64,000 nt of DNA from Roseburia_C amylophila. GTDB taxonomy: Bacteria > Bacillota > Clostridia > Lachnospirales > Lachnospiraceae. The position numbers and the translations under genes are program-made. The notes under the pieces were generated by a model. It saw only the letters and a list, made by a program, of their open reading frames with translations, ran no database searches and had not been told where the DNA came from. Positions 33,642 through 43,200 of this stretch are shown one piece after another (position 1 is the stretch's first letter; every line of letters begins with the position of its first letter). Location: positions 114,189-178,188 of the forward strand of contig NZ_JAOQKI010000003.1 in assembly GCF_025567465.1 (NCBI RefSeq), in the 5' to 3' direction.

Positions 33642-35417
33642 ATGAAACAAAAGAAGAAAAGTTTATTTTCCTTGTTACTTGCGTTGATGATGATGGCAGG
33701 TCTTATGCAGGGGATGACAGTTGAGACAAAGGCAGCCACAAATTCAGTTCAGGCAGGACCATTTACGTTGTCAAGAGATTCGGGGGCAATTGTAGAAGGA
33801 GTCGATTACACCTATGGAAAGTATGAATCTGGAAATAGAAATTCGCTTACCATTCTGACGGATGACATTACGATTGCAATGGATGAAAACGCAGAACCTA
33901 CATCAGATATTATTGAGCTGGGAGAATTTAATAACCTACCTCTTGACAGTTTTTCTAAGGTAACATTTTCAAATTTAAAAATGAAATCTTATTATAATAA
34001 TATATACAGTAATGTAGACCATATTCATATTACACTGGTTGGAAGCAATGAACTGGTCAGCATAAAAGAGAAATCGGAAACCTATGGAGGTTATGCAATT
34101 TTTGGACATGGAAGTGTAACTATTGAGAATAGTCCATATGGTTCTCTTTATGCAACCGGAGATGGACTTGGCTGGGGAGCTATTTCTGTATCAGAAGGAT
34201 ATGGAAAAAGTGATGCATGCATTACAGTTGGAGATGCCATGTCAATGAAAAGTTCTACCACTCTGATGGCAGATATATCAGAATTGACAGATACACCACA
34301 GGTTTGGAGAGACTATATTGGAGCAGGCAAAAATTATATGGATATTAAATCTGCCAAAACACTCCTGATCGGTATGTGGAAGCACAGCCACACATGGAGT
34401 TATGCATTGGATGAAAGCAAAGATGGAAGCCGTATTCTTGCCACCTGCAGTGGATTGGGAGACTGCAATGAGAAAGATGCATCTTTATGGTTATCCTTAT
34501 CAGCTGAGAATACAGACTATGATGGAACAGCAAAAGCTGCCAATATAACAATATCCGAAGACTGGAAGAGACTTAATCTTCCGGTTCCGGAAATCGTATA
34601 TTATCTGAGTGGAACAGACACAAAGACCAACAGTGACAACAGCGGAGCAGAAGCCGTTGGAGGCGCACCAAAGTTACCGGGCAGCTATAAGGCACAGGTT
34701 ACGGTTGGAACAGATACGAAAGCAACAAAAGAATTTACAATTACATGCAAGCATGGTGAATGGGTGGAAACAGTGTCAGATTCCTATCTGAAAACAGCAG
34801 CAACCTGTACGGCACCGGCAGTTTACTACAAATCCTGCAAGCTGTGTGGGGCAAAGGGAACGGAAACATTTACCAGTGGAAATCCATTAGGACATGACTT
34901 TAGCAACAATGCAGAAGTCTGCAGACGGGAAGGCTGTAATGAGAAGAACCCGGATTATAAACCGGCAACACCGGTCATTATTGAAGGCGCTGGTGGAGAA
35001 TGGACAAAGGAAAGTGGTGCAACGCTTCGTTTCCGCAGTGACGCCGGTATCAGCAGCTTCCTTCGTGTAGAAGTGGATGGCACCGTAGTAGATGCGAAAA
35101 ACTATATGGTAACAGAAGGCTCTACCATTGTCACCTTTACTGCAGAATACTTAGAAAGCCTTGCTACCGGAAAGCATACGGTTGCGATTGTGTCTTCTAT
35201 CAGTGGAGAAGAAAAGAAAGCAACCGCCGAATTTACCGTTGCGAAGAAAGCTGATACAACAAGTGGAAATAGCACTCCAAATACTGAGCAGACCACAGCA
35301 CAGAAAACAAAAGCATTGAAAACGGGCGATGAATCACCGGTTGGATATCTGCTTGCACTCTTGGCATTATGCGGAGCGGCAGTAGTATTCACAGGGAAAA
35401 AGGGTTATTTGAAATAG
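33642..35417 (+). CDS. Cell-surface protein with sortase-type C-terminal signal
   Basis: A 591-residue exported protein. The signal peptide (KKKSLFSLLLALMMMAGLMQG, cleavage near TKAA) leads to a beta-rich domain with carbohydrate-type repeats, then a central part with paired cysteines (ACKxCG-like: CKLCGAKG and CRREGCNEKNPD), and Ig-like segments. The end reads LKTGDESPVGYLLALLALCG, then a hydrophobic stretch and GKKGYLK, a variant LPxTG sorting signal in which PKTGD is replaced by LKTGD. It should be anchored to the wall by sortase. The start is set at ATG 33642, since GAAGGAT lies before it. Ligand unknown. Confidence 0.8.
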   Translation: MKQKKKSLFSLLLALMMMAGLMQGMTVETKAATNSVQAGPFTLSRDSGAIVEGVDYTYGKYESGNRNSLTILTDDITIAMDENAEPTSDIIELGEFNNLPLDSFSKVTFSNLKMKSYYNNIYSNVDHIHITLVGSNELVSIKEKSETYGGYAIFGHGSVTIENSPYGSLYATGDGLGWGAISVSEGYGKSDACITVGDAMSMKSSTTLMADISELTDTPQVWRDYIGAGKNYMDIKSAKTLLIGMWKHSHTWSYALDESKDGSRILATCSGLGDCNEKDASLWLSLSAENTDYDGTAKAANITISEDWKRLNLPVPEIVYYLSGTDTKTNSDNSGAEAVGGAPKLPGSYKAQVTVGTDTKATKEFTITCKHGEWVETVSDSYLKTAATCTAPAVYYKSCKLCGAKGTETFTSGNPLGHDFSNNAEVCRREGCNEKNPDYKPATPVIIEGAGGEWTKESGATLRFRSDAGISSFLRVEVDGTVVDAKNYMVTEGSTIVTFTAEYLESLATGKHTVAIVSSISGEEKKATAEFTVAKKADTTSGNSTPNTEQTTAQKTKALKTGDESPVGYLLALLALCGAAVVFTGKKGYLK

Positions 35418-35452
35418 AATATAGATGAGATAAAAAAGCCATACATAAAAGC

Positions 35453-35499
35453 AAATCCTCTGCATACAATGTAAAAACAAGTATTGCAGGGGATTTTCT
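35453..35499 (+). terminator. Hairpin after surface protein gene, covering the spoIIID RBS
   Basis: AAATCCTCTGCATAC (35453-35467) pairs, with one mismatch and one bulge, with GTATTGCAGGGGATTT (35481-35496), followed by T-rich sequence. The right arm contains the Shine-Dalgarno CAGGGGA for TTG 35500. The layout copies that after veg at 19148. Confidence 0.65.
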
Positions 35500-35760
35500 T
35501 TGAAAAGCTATATAGAAGAAAGAGCCGTAGAAATAGCCAAATACATTATAGATAACAATGCGACAGTGCGTCAGACCGCAAAGCAGTTTGGAATCAGTAA
35601 GAGTACGGTACATAAGGACGTAACAGAACGTTTATCCCAGGTGAATCCGACCCTGGCGCGGGAAGCAAGGAAAGTACTGGATGTCAATAAGTCAGAGCGT
35701 CATATCCGTGGGGGACTGGCAACGAGAGAAAAATATCTTCATCAGCATGTGACAAGTTGA
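35500..35760 (+). CDS. spoIIID: Sporulation transcriptional regulator SpoIIID
   Basis: An 86-residue mother-cell-specific DNA-binding protein, which switches gene expression from SigE to SigK programmes. Family motifs: IEERAVEIAKYIIDNNATVRQTAKQFGISKSTVHKDVTERL, read in pieces, includes the helix-turn-helix, followed by the basic C-terminal helix near SERHIRGGLATREKY. Start is TTG 35500 after CAGGGGA. It is strong evidence that the organism forms endospores. It is followed closely by a LacI-type regulator with its own operator-like dyad. Confidence 0.95.
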   Translation: MKSYIEERAVEIAKYIIDNNATVRQTAKQFGISKSTVHKDVTERLSQVNPTLAREARKVLDVNKSERHIRGGLATREKYLHQHVTS

Positions 35761-35779
35761 TATGTCATGTTGACATATC
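35759..35779. promoter_or_regulatory. Perfect 9-bp inverted repeat over the promoter of the LacI-type gene
   Basis: GATATGTCA (35759-35767) and TGACATATC (35771-35779) are perfect arms around TGT. TTGACA at 35770-35775 inside it could be the -35, with TATCGT 17 bases on (35793-35798). A repressor bound here would block transcription of the LacI-type gene. Confidence 0.55.
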
Positions 35780-35830
35780 GGCATAAAAGTGCTATCGTTA
35801 TAGTAACAACCAAGGAGAAGGGGGACAATT

Positions 35831-36817
35831 TTGAGTACATTAAAGGATGTGGCAGAACGGGCAGGAGTAACTGTTACGACTGTTTCGAGAGTAATTAATA
35901 ACCGTGGATATATCAGTGAGAAGACCAGACAGAAGGTATATGATGTCATGAAGGAGATAGGCTATCAGCCCAATGAGGTAGCCCGTTCTCTTTCAAAACA
36001 GCATACCAGCACGATTGGCGTAATCGTACCACATATCGTGCACCCGTATTTTGCGAAGCTTTTAAGTAATATTGAATCGGCGGCGGCAGCGGAAAATTAT
36101 AAAATGATAGTCTGCAACTCCAAGGAGGAGCGCAGCAACGAACGGAAATATGTAGAGATGTTTAAAAGTAATCAGGTGGCAGGAATCATATTATGCAGTG
36201 GAACAGTAAGTGCCAATGAATTCCTGAATCTGAATATTCCAATTGTTACCATAGAGTGTGATGATGCATTGGGGGACTGCAATATCCAGTGTGATAACTA
36301 TATGGGAGGAGTGCTTGCTACAGAACATCTTGCTAAATGCGGATGTAAAGAAATTGTGCATTTTAGTGGAGTAGAGCGACAGGTGATGCCGGCAGACAGA
36401 CGTTGTGTAGGCTTCCGGGAGGTATGCGGGAAATACGGAATCCGGCATCATGAAATAGAAACAAGCGAAGCGTCCTACAGCGTGATGGAATATCTGGAAA
36501 ATATCAAGCAGACGCTGCAGACATATCCGGAGATTGATGGAATTTTTGCCAGCAGTGATGTCATTGCAGCCCAGTCCATTCAGGCATGCAGTGCCCTTGG
36601 AAAGCGGGTTCCGGAGGATGTGCAGATTGTAGGTTTTGATGATGTCAATATTGCAACACTGGTAAATCCGATGCTGACTACAATCCGGCAGCCGATTAAG
36701 GAAATGGCACAGCTGGCAGTGGATGCCATCTTAAAAAAGCGAGGTGGCGGCGTAATGCCGGCAAAGGTGGTACTTCCGGTCAGCTTAATGAAGCGTGGTA
36801 CAACAAAAGAAAAGTAA
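35831..36817 (+). CDS. LacI-family transcriptional repressor of the sugar operon
   Basis: A 328-residue repressor. Residues 1-55 form the LacI helix-turn-helix and hinge (LKDVAERAGVTVTTVSRVINNRGYIS, YQPNEVARSL), followed by a periplasmic-binding-protein-like sensor (IGVIVPHIVHPYFAKLL; DGIFASSDVIAAQSIQAC; VQIVGFDDVNIATLVNP). Start is TTG 35831 after AAGGAGAAGGGG. It is upstream of, and in the same direction as, the sugar transport and GH operon, whose promoter carries a LacI-type operator (37048-37062). It likely responds to the transported sugar or a derivative. Confidence 0.92.
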   Translation: MSTLKDVAERAGVTVTTVSRVINNRGYISEKTRQKVYDVMKEIGYQPNEVARSLSKQHTSTIGVIVPHIVHPYFAKLLSNIESAAAAENYKMIVCNSKEERSNERKYVEMFKSNQVAGIILCSGTVSANEFLNLNIPIVTIECDDALGDCNIQCDNYMGGVLATEHLAKCGCKEIVHFSGVERQVMPADRRCVGFREVCGKYGIRHHEIETSEASYSVMEYLENIKQTLQTYPEIDGIFASSDVIAAQSIQACSALGKRVPEDVQIVGFDDVNIATLVNPMLTTIRQPIKEMAQLAVDAILKKRGGGVMPAKVVLPVSLMKRGTTKEK

Positions 36818-36855
36818 CAGATTGACAGAAATGATAAATAAATAAAAGAAAAGAC

Positions 36856-36907
36856 AATAGTTCTTAGTTCGTGTCCGTCGGTTGACATGAATTTAGAACT
36901 ATTTTTC
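36856..36907 (+). terminator. Terminator of the LacI-type gene
   Basis: AATAGTTCT (36856-36864) pairs with AGAACTATT (36895-36903), extended by an inner TTCGTGTC / GACATGAA stem, followed by TTT. The loop holds TCGGTTGACAT, which recurs 50 bp later at 36928-36938; the meaning of that repeat is unclear. Confidence 0.8.
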
Positions 36908-37004
36908 TGTGGTATAAAACGGATAAATCGGTTGACATTAGTGCATACTGCACAAAAAACGTGGCATTATCTTGTGAAAACCTAATATTTCGCATGTTAA
37001 CCGC

Positions 37005-37062
37005 TTGACATTTTACAGAACCGGTATTATATTAGCAATGTAATCAAGTGAAACGCGTTCAC
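37005..37062 (+). promoter_or_regulatory. Promoter and LacI-type operator of the sugar operon
   Basis: TTGACA (37005-37010), a 17-base spacer and TATATT (37028-37033) make a good vegetative promoter. The inverted repeat GTGAAACGCGTTCAC (37048-37062), arms GTGAA/TTCAC around ACGCG, lies just past the expected start site, where a bound LacI-family protein would block elongation. A GTGCA / TGCAC dyad at 36941-36953 may be an additional site. Confidence 0.75.
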
Positions 37063-37121
37063 GATAAGAAAATATAAGAAACGGGGAAGAGATACTTTTT
37101 ACAATGACAGGAGGAAGACAA

Positions 37122-38438
37122 ATGAAGAAAAAGATTTTGGCTGCAATTCTTACCGCAGCAATGACAATTGGAATGGTTGGATGTGGTTCCACCAGTAGTT
37201 CTGACAATGGAAATAATTCCGCTTCAAATACCGAAGCATCTTCAAACGAACTGACCGTATGGTGCTGGGATGCAACCTTTAATATTCCGGCAATGGAAGA
37301 GGCAGAAAAGATTTACCAGAAAGATCATCCGGATGTAAACGTAAATGTAGTAGAAACATCCTGGGAGGATATTCAGACCAAGCTTACAACAGCAGCAACC
37401 TCTGGACAGACCGATACACTACCAGACATCATTCTTATGAATGACACTGCTTTATTAAATAATGTAAAGAACTATCCGGACTTATTTGCAGATTTATCTG
37501 ATTCCGGAATCGATTTCTCCAAATTTGCAAGTTATAAAACAGCAATTGGAACAGTAGATGGAAAGAATTACAATGTACCATTCGACAGTGGTGTAACCGC
37601 ATTATTTATTCGTACCGATGTAATCGGCGAAGCTGGTTATTCTATTGATGACTTTACTGATATTACATGGTCCAAATTCATTGAACTTGGCGAAGATGTA
37701 TTAGCAAAGACCGGCAAACCATTATTAAGCGCACAGGCTGGTGGACCTGACTTATTGATTGCAATGTTAAGAAGTGCAGGCGACAGCATGTTTGATGAAG
37801 ATGGCAATCCAAATTTTGCGGGAAATGATGTAGTTGCAGAAGCTGTAGAAGATTATGAGACCATGGTTGACAAGGGAATTTTAGTAGAAGTAAATGACTG
37901 GGATCAGTATATTGGAACTATCAACAACGGAACAGTAGCAAGCGTAATCAACGGATGCTGGATTACAAGTACCATTCAGGCACAGGAAGACCAGTCCGGT
38001 GACTGGGGCGTTACTACAATGCCAAGACTGGACAATGCTCCAAATGCAACCAATTACAGTAATAATGGTGGTGCAGGATGGATGGTTATGAATGACTCAC
38101 CAAACAAAGACCTTGCTATCGATTTCTTAAAGAATACATTTGCAAGCAGCACAGAGCTTTATGATACTATTCTTCCTACTACCGGTGCAGTAGCAACCTA
38201 CCTTCCGGCAGCAGAAAGTGATGCATACTCACAGGAAAATGAATTCTTCGGTGGCGATAAGATTTACGAGAGATTTGCTAACTATGGTGCTGAAGTACCG
38301 GCTATCACATTAGGTCAGTATTGGGAGGAAGCAAAATCCGCACTTGGAACAGCGCTTACCCAGATTCAGCAGGGACAGGATATTCAGGAAGCGTTAAAAG
38401 AAGCAGATGATACCGTATCATTTGCAATGAGCGAATAA
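37122..38438 (+). CDS. Sugar ABC transporter substrate-binding lipoprotein
   Basis: A 438-residue extracytoplasmic solute-binding protein of the family 1 (MalE-like) type. The signal ends in the lipobox MVGCG with lipidated Cys near residue 21, then a Ser/Asn-rich linker. The mature part starts ELTVWCWDATFNIPAMEEAEKIY and shows DTLPDIILMND, and the typical GGAGWMVMNDSPNKDLAIDFLKN pattern, in pieces. The start is moved to 37122, since AGGAGG lies between the earlier ATG (37104) and this one. First gene of the operon under the LacI operator, with two permeases next. No ATPase gene is in the operon; a shared MsmK-like ATPase is expected elsewhere. Confidence 0.92.
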   Translation: MKKKILAAILTAAMTIGMVGCGSTSSSDNGNNSASNTEASSNELTVWCWDATFNIPAMEEAEKIYQKDHPDVNVNVVETSWEDIQTKLTTAATSGQTDTLPDIILMNDTALLNNVKNYPDLFADLSDSGIDFSKFASYKTAIGTVDGKNYNVPFDSGVTALFIRTDVIGEAGYSIDDFTDITWSKFIELGEDVLAKTGKPLLSAQAGGPDLLIAMLRSAGDSMFDEDGNPNFAGNDVVAEAVEDYETMVDKGILVEVNDWDQYIGTINNGTVASVINGCWITSTIQAQEDQSGDWGVTTMPRLDNAPNATNYSNNGGAGWMVMNDSPNKDLAIDFLKNTFASSTELYDTILPTTGAVATYLPAAESDAYSQENEFFGGDKIYERFANYGAEVPAITLGQYWEEAKSALGTALTQIQQGQDIQEALKEADDTVSFAMSE

Positions 38439-38460
38439 TTTAGCAGAAGCGCTTTACAAA

Positions 38461-38490
38461 CTGCCTGCATAGCAGCTGCTGTGCAGGCAG
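38461..38490 (+). terminator. Leaky hairpin between binding protein and permease genes
   Basis: CTGCCTGCA (38461-38469) and TGCAGGCAG (38482-38490) form a stem followed by AATTTT. Such hairpins between binding-protein and permease genes usually protect the upstream mRNA and reduce read-through, giving more binding protein than permease. Confidence 0.6.
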
Positions 38491-38539
38491 AATTTTCAAG
38501 AAGAAAGCTGTAAAGTCGATACGAATTGGAGGAACAACA

Positions 38540-39406
38540 GTGAAAACGAAGAAAAGAAAGATTATGGGATGGACATTCGTAATACCGGCATCGATAATGA
38601 TTGTCATATTCAATTTCGTGCCGATGATACAGTCCTTTATTTTATCCTTAAAACGCGGAAGCGGAACGAACATGACTTTTACCGGACTTTCTAACTATAA
38701 AAGAATGTTCCAGGATAAAATTTTTAAAATGACATTAAGCAATACTTTTATTTATCTGATCTTAGAAGTAGCAATCATGCTGGTGATAGCAATGTTCTTA
38801 GCATCGCTTTTGAATGATAAGAGATTAAAAGGAAAGTGGTTTTTCCGTCTTGCAATTTTCTTACCATGTACTACTTCCCTGGTATCGTATTCCATTATTT
38901 TTCGTTCTCTTTTCTCTGTGGACGGATTCATCAATACGATTCTTACGAATCTGCATCTGATTGCATCTCCAATCAACTGGCTGGGAAATACCTGGACCGC
39001 ACGAATTGTAATCGTACTGGCATTATTGTGGAGATGGACCGGTTATAATATGATATTTTTCCTGGCGGCATTGCAGAATATTGACAGTTCTATTTATGAA
39101 GCAGCAGTTGTAGATGGAGCCAATGCATTCCAGAAGTTTACTAAGATTACAATCCCGATGCTTCGTCCGACAATTTTACTGACGGCAATTATGTCAACCA
39201 ATGGAACCTTACAGCTCTTCGATGAGTCTATGAATATTACCAATGGTGGACCGGCAAATACGTCCATGACAATATCCCACTACATATACAATTTGTCTTT
39301 TGCAGGAAATCCAAACTTTGGATATGCATCCGCAATTTCTTATGTAGTATTTATCCTGGTGGCAATCCTTGCCTTTATTCAGATGAAAGTAGGTGATGAG
39401 AAATGA
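38540..39406 (+). CDS. Sugar ABC transporter permease, MalF-like
   Basis: A 288-residue six-helix permease of the binding-protein-dependent CUT1 type. It opens WTFVIPASIMIVIFNFVPMIQSF, and holds the EAA loop as EAAVVDGANAFQKFTKITIPMLRPT near residue 190, which docks on the ATPase. Start is GTG 38540 following TTGGAGGA. Its TGA overlaps the ATG of the next permease (ATGA), so the pair is translationally coupled. Confidence 0.93.
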   Translation: MKTKKRKIMGWTFVIPASIMIVIFNFVPMIQSFILSLKRGSGTNMTFTGLSNYKRMFQDKIFKMTLSNTFIYLILEVAIMLVIAMFLASLLNDKRLKGKWFFRLAIFLPCTTSLVSYSIIFRSLFSVDGFINTILTNLHLIASPINWLGNTWTARIVIVLALLWRWTGYNMIFFLAALQNIDSSIYEAAVVDGANAFQKFTKITIPMLRPTILLTAIMSTNGTLQLFDESMNITNGGPANTSMTISHYIYNLSFAGNPNFGYASAISYVVFILVAILAFIQMKVGDEK

Positions 39407-40218
39407 GTAAAAGAAAATTCGTATATTTCTGGAAATATGTATTCCTAATTCTGGTCGCAATCATTTCCATCTTCCCAATGTACTGGATGATTGTCAGTGG
39501 AACCAATAAAAGTGTGGATGTCATTGTAGGAAAAATTCTTCCGGGCAATTACCTGATGGAAAACTTAAAATCTCTTCTGGATACAACGGTTCTTTCACAG
39601 GCAATGTGGAATTCCATCCGGAACGCAGTAGTTTCCATGGTTTTAAATGTATTTGTCTGCTCACTGGCAGGTTATGGATTCGAAAAATTCCATGATAAAT
39701 ACAAAGATAAAATTATGTCCATTTTGTTACTTTCCATGATGGTACCGACTGCAGCAACTGTAATTCCATTGTTCCGTATGTTTGGAAAGATGGGACTTTT
39801 AAATACAACCGTTGGATGTATTTTACCGACCGTTTCTACTGCATTTATGATATTCATGTTCCGCCAGGCAGCAAAATCATTTCCGGATGAAATCATTGAA
39901 GCAGCCCGGATTGACGGAGTAGGTGAATGGGGCATTTACTTTAAAATGTTCTTACCGATTATGAAATCTACCTACGCAGCAGCTGCAATTGTAAGCTTTA
40001 TGAATGCATGGAACAGCTACATGTGGCCATTGATCGTATTACAGAATGAAAATTCCAAGACTATGCCGATTCTGGTATCTGGACTGACCGCACGATATAC
40101 CATTGATTATGGAAGCATGATGCTTGCAGTCACGATTTCTACAATTCCGATGTTGATTATATTCTTTGTATTACAGAAGAACTTTGTAGAAGGAATTACC
40201 GGTTCTGTAAAATCATAA
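39403..40218 (+). CDS. Sugar ABC transporter permease, MalG-like
   Basis: A 271-residue partner permease. Typical MalG-type start (KYVFLILVAIISIFPMYWMIVSGT), EAA loop EAARIDGVGEWGIYFKMFLPIMKST near residue 167, and a C-terminal part ending in FFVLQKNFVEGITGSVKS, the hallmark end of CUT1 permeases. Coupled to the upstream permease by a 4-bp overlap, and followed after 12 bases by the beta-galactosidase gene. Confidence 0.93.
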   Translation: MSKRKFVYFWKYVFLILVAIISIFPMYWMIVSGTNKSVDVIVGKILPGNYLMENLKSLLDTTVLSQAMWNSIRNAVVSMVLNVFVCSLAGYGFEKFHDKYKDKIMSILLLSMMVPTAATVIPLFRMFGKMGLLNTTVGCILPTVSTAFMIFMFRQAAKSFPDEIIEAARIDGVGEWGIYFKMFLPIMKSTYAAAAIVSFMNAWNSYMWPLIVLQNENSKTMPILVSGLTARYTIDYGSMMLAVTISTIPMLIIFFVLQKNFVEGITGSVKS

Positions 40219-40230
40219 AGGAGACCAGCT

Positions 40231-43200
40231 ATGGAATTTAACGAAAATGTAATTTATGAGCCAGACTGTTTTGCAATCCGGCGGATGCCGGCACATTCAG
40301 ACCATGGATATTATGCAACTGGAAAAGAGGCAGACGGTGTGGAAAGCAGTTTTCTCACCAGCCTCAATGGCAGATGGAAATTTGCATATGCCAATAACTT
40401 AGCAGAAGTCATAGAGGGCTTTTATCGTAAGGATTATGACAGCAGCAACTGGGATGAGATTATGGTGCCTTCTTCCATACAGCTTTTTGGCTATGACAAA
40501 TTGCAGTATGTGAATTCCCAGTATCCATGGGATGGAAAAGAAGCTGTCTGTGGCAAAGAGATTCCAAAGAAATATAATCCGGTTGCAATGTATGTGCATT
40601 CTTTTTCAGTGACCGGAGAAATGTTAAAGGACCGGTTATCCCTCCGGTTTGATGGGGTGGAAAGTGCTATGGCACTCTGGGTAAATGGCAGATTTGCAGG
40701 CTATAGCGAAGACTCTTTTACACCGGCAGAATTTGATATCACAGAATTGGTCTGCGAGGGAGAAAATAAGCTGGCGGCAGAAGTCTTTCATTTCTGCACC
40801 GGAAGTATTTTAGAGAGTCAGGATTTCTTCCGGATGTCTGGAATCTTCCGTGATGTGACACTGCGTCGTATGCCGGCACATCATATCTATGATTTGAAGG
40901 TAAGTCAGCAGTTTCAGGATAATCTGACAGAAGCAGTTTTGAAATTGCAGTGGAAGGGTGTACCGGAACAGGAAGACCAGCCGGCACAGGAAAACTGGCA
41001 GGAGAAAGAGCTGGTAGGAGCCGGTGCAGATACCTGCTGCAAGCTGCATATTTTCTTATACGATGATAAAAAGGAATGTGTTGTAAAGACAGAGACAGCT
41101 TACACAGAAGCTGAAATAGAGTTAAAAATAAAAGCACCAAAGCTTTGGAGTGCGGAGGAGCCGAATCTTTATACCTTATATATAGAAGTAACAGACTCCG
41201 ATGATACCGTAACAGAAGTAATAAAACAGCGCATTGGATTCCGGCATTTTGCTATGGAAAATGGCATTATGTGCCTGAATGGAAAACGTATTGTATTTCG
41301 CGGTGTAAACCGTCACGAATTAAGCTGCGACCATGGAAGAAGCGTTACAAAAAAAGAAATTCTCCATGACCTTCTTATCATGAAGCAGAATAATATCAAT
41401 GCAGTGCGGACTTCACATTATCCAAATCAGAGTTATTTCTATGAACTTTGCGATGAATTGGGGTTATATGTGATAGACGAGGCGAACCTTGAGTCCCATG
41501 CGGATTGTTTCCTTGCAACAGTAGGAAAGGCACCGATGAGTGAGACGATACCGGGCAGCAAAGCAGAGTGGAGAGAAAACGTCTTAGACCGCGCTAACTC
41601 CATGTATCAGCGGGACAAGAACCATGCCTGCATTCTGCTTTGGTCCTGCGGAAATGAGTCCTGTGGCGGAAGCAATTTATATGAAATGTCAGAGTTCTTC
41701 CGGAAAAATGATTCCGAACGCCTGGTACATTATGAGGGTATTACCTTTGATGATACTTATCCGGATACTTCTGATGTGAAGAGCTTTATGTATGCACCGG
41801 CAGAAAAACTGCGGAAATATTTAAGCGAGGGTGAAGCCTCTACCAATGAAAAAACAAAACCGGTAATCAGTTGTGAATATATGCATTCCATGGGAAATTC
41901 TACTGGTGGAATGGATGAATATATCCGGCTTACAGAAGAAGAACCACGTTATCAGGGTGGATTTATCTGGGATTTTATTGACCAGAGCTTTTATCTTGCC
42001 AATGAAAAGGGCGAGAGATATTTAGCCTACGGTGGAGATTTCGGAGACCGTCCGAATGATGGAACCTTCTGTGGAAACGGACTTCTCTATGCTGACCGCA
42101 AGGTGACTCCAAAGATGCAGGAGGTAAAATTCCAGTATCAGAGTGTAAAGCTTTTGCCGGAGGAAACAAAGGTTATTGTTAAAAACGAAAATTTATTTAT
42201 TTCTCTGAAAAATTATGTATTAAAAGTTGTCGTTGCAACAAAAGACGGTGTATGTGCAGAGAACACTTATGAGCTTCATACAGCACCACAGGAAGAAGAG
42301 GCGATAGATATCAGCAGCCTTTCCAAGGGGCTTAAGATAGCCGGAGAATTTACGGTGACCGCCTCCTTACTTACCAAAGAAGATACTGCGTGGGCGAAAG
42401 CCGGATATGAGCTTGCCTTTGGTCAGTATGCAGGAAAAAAGGAAGCTCCGGAAGAAGTAATCAGAGAAGCAGAAGATTTTGAGCTGGTTGATGGACTTAT
42501 GAATATCGGTGTGAGAGCAGGTAATATAAAAATGCTTTTTGCAAAGGAAGGTGGCGGACTGACCTCTTATCAGGTAGAAGAGAAAGAATTTATCGTATCC
42601 GTTCCAAGGCCGAATTTCTGGCGGGCACCGACAGACAATGACAAAGGAAGTGGAATGCCGCTGCGTTGCGGATGCTGGAAGACAGCCAGCATGTATGCAA
42701 AAGCAATGCCGGCAGAGCTGAAAGAAACAAAGGATGGTGCAGAAATTTCTTATGTATACCGTCTCTTTGATGTGGCAGAGAACATCCCGGGAAATGAGTG
42801 CAGGGTGACTTATGGTATCAGAAAAGACGGAGCACTCACCATCCATATGGAATATGAAGCCGATGAGAAGATCAAGACCCATGAAATGCCGGAATTTGGT
42901 ATGCTGCTTCGAATCCCGGAGCAATATGATAAAGTAACTTACTATGGATACGGTCCGGAAGAAAATTACTGGGACCGCCGTCAGGGCAGCAGACTTGGAA
43001 AATTTCATTTTTCCGTAAAGGAAAATCTGTCAGAATATCTGGCTCCGCAGGAAAGTGGCGGACGCAGTGGTGTCAGAGAAGCAGTAATCGAAGATGAGAA
43101 TGGTTATGGACTCCGGATTAGTGCAGAAGAAATGGATTTATCGGCGTTGCCTTATACACCGCATGAGCTGGAAAATGCCAGACATCTTTACGAGCTGCCG

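Noticed and set aside
37048..37062. CcpA cre site
   Set aside because: The inverted repeat lacks the CG-centred 14-base cre spacing, and a dedicated LacI-family gene lies directly upstream.
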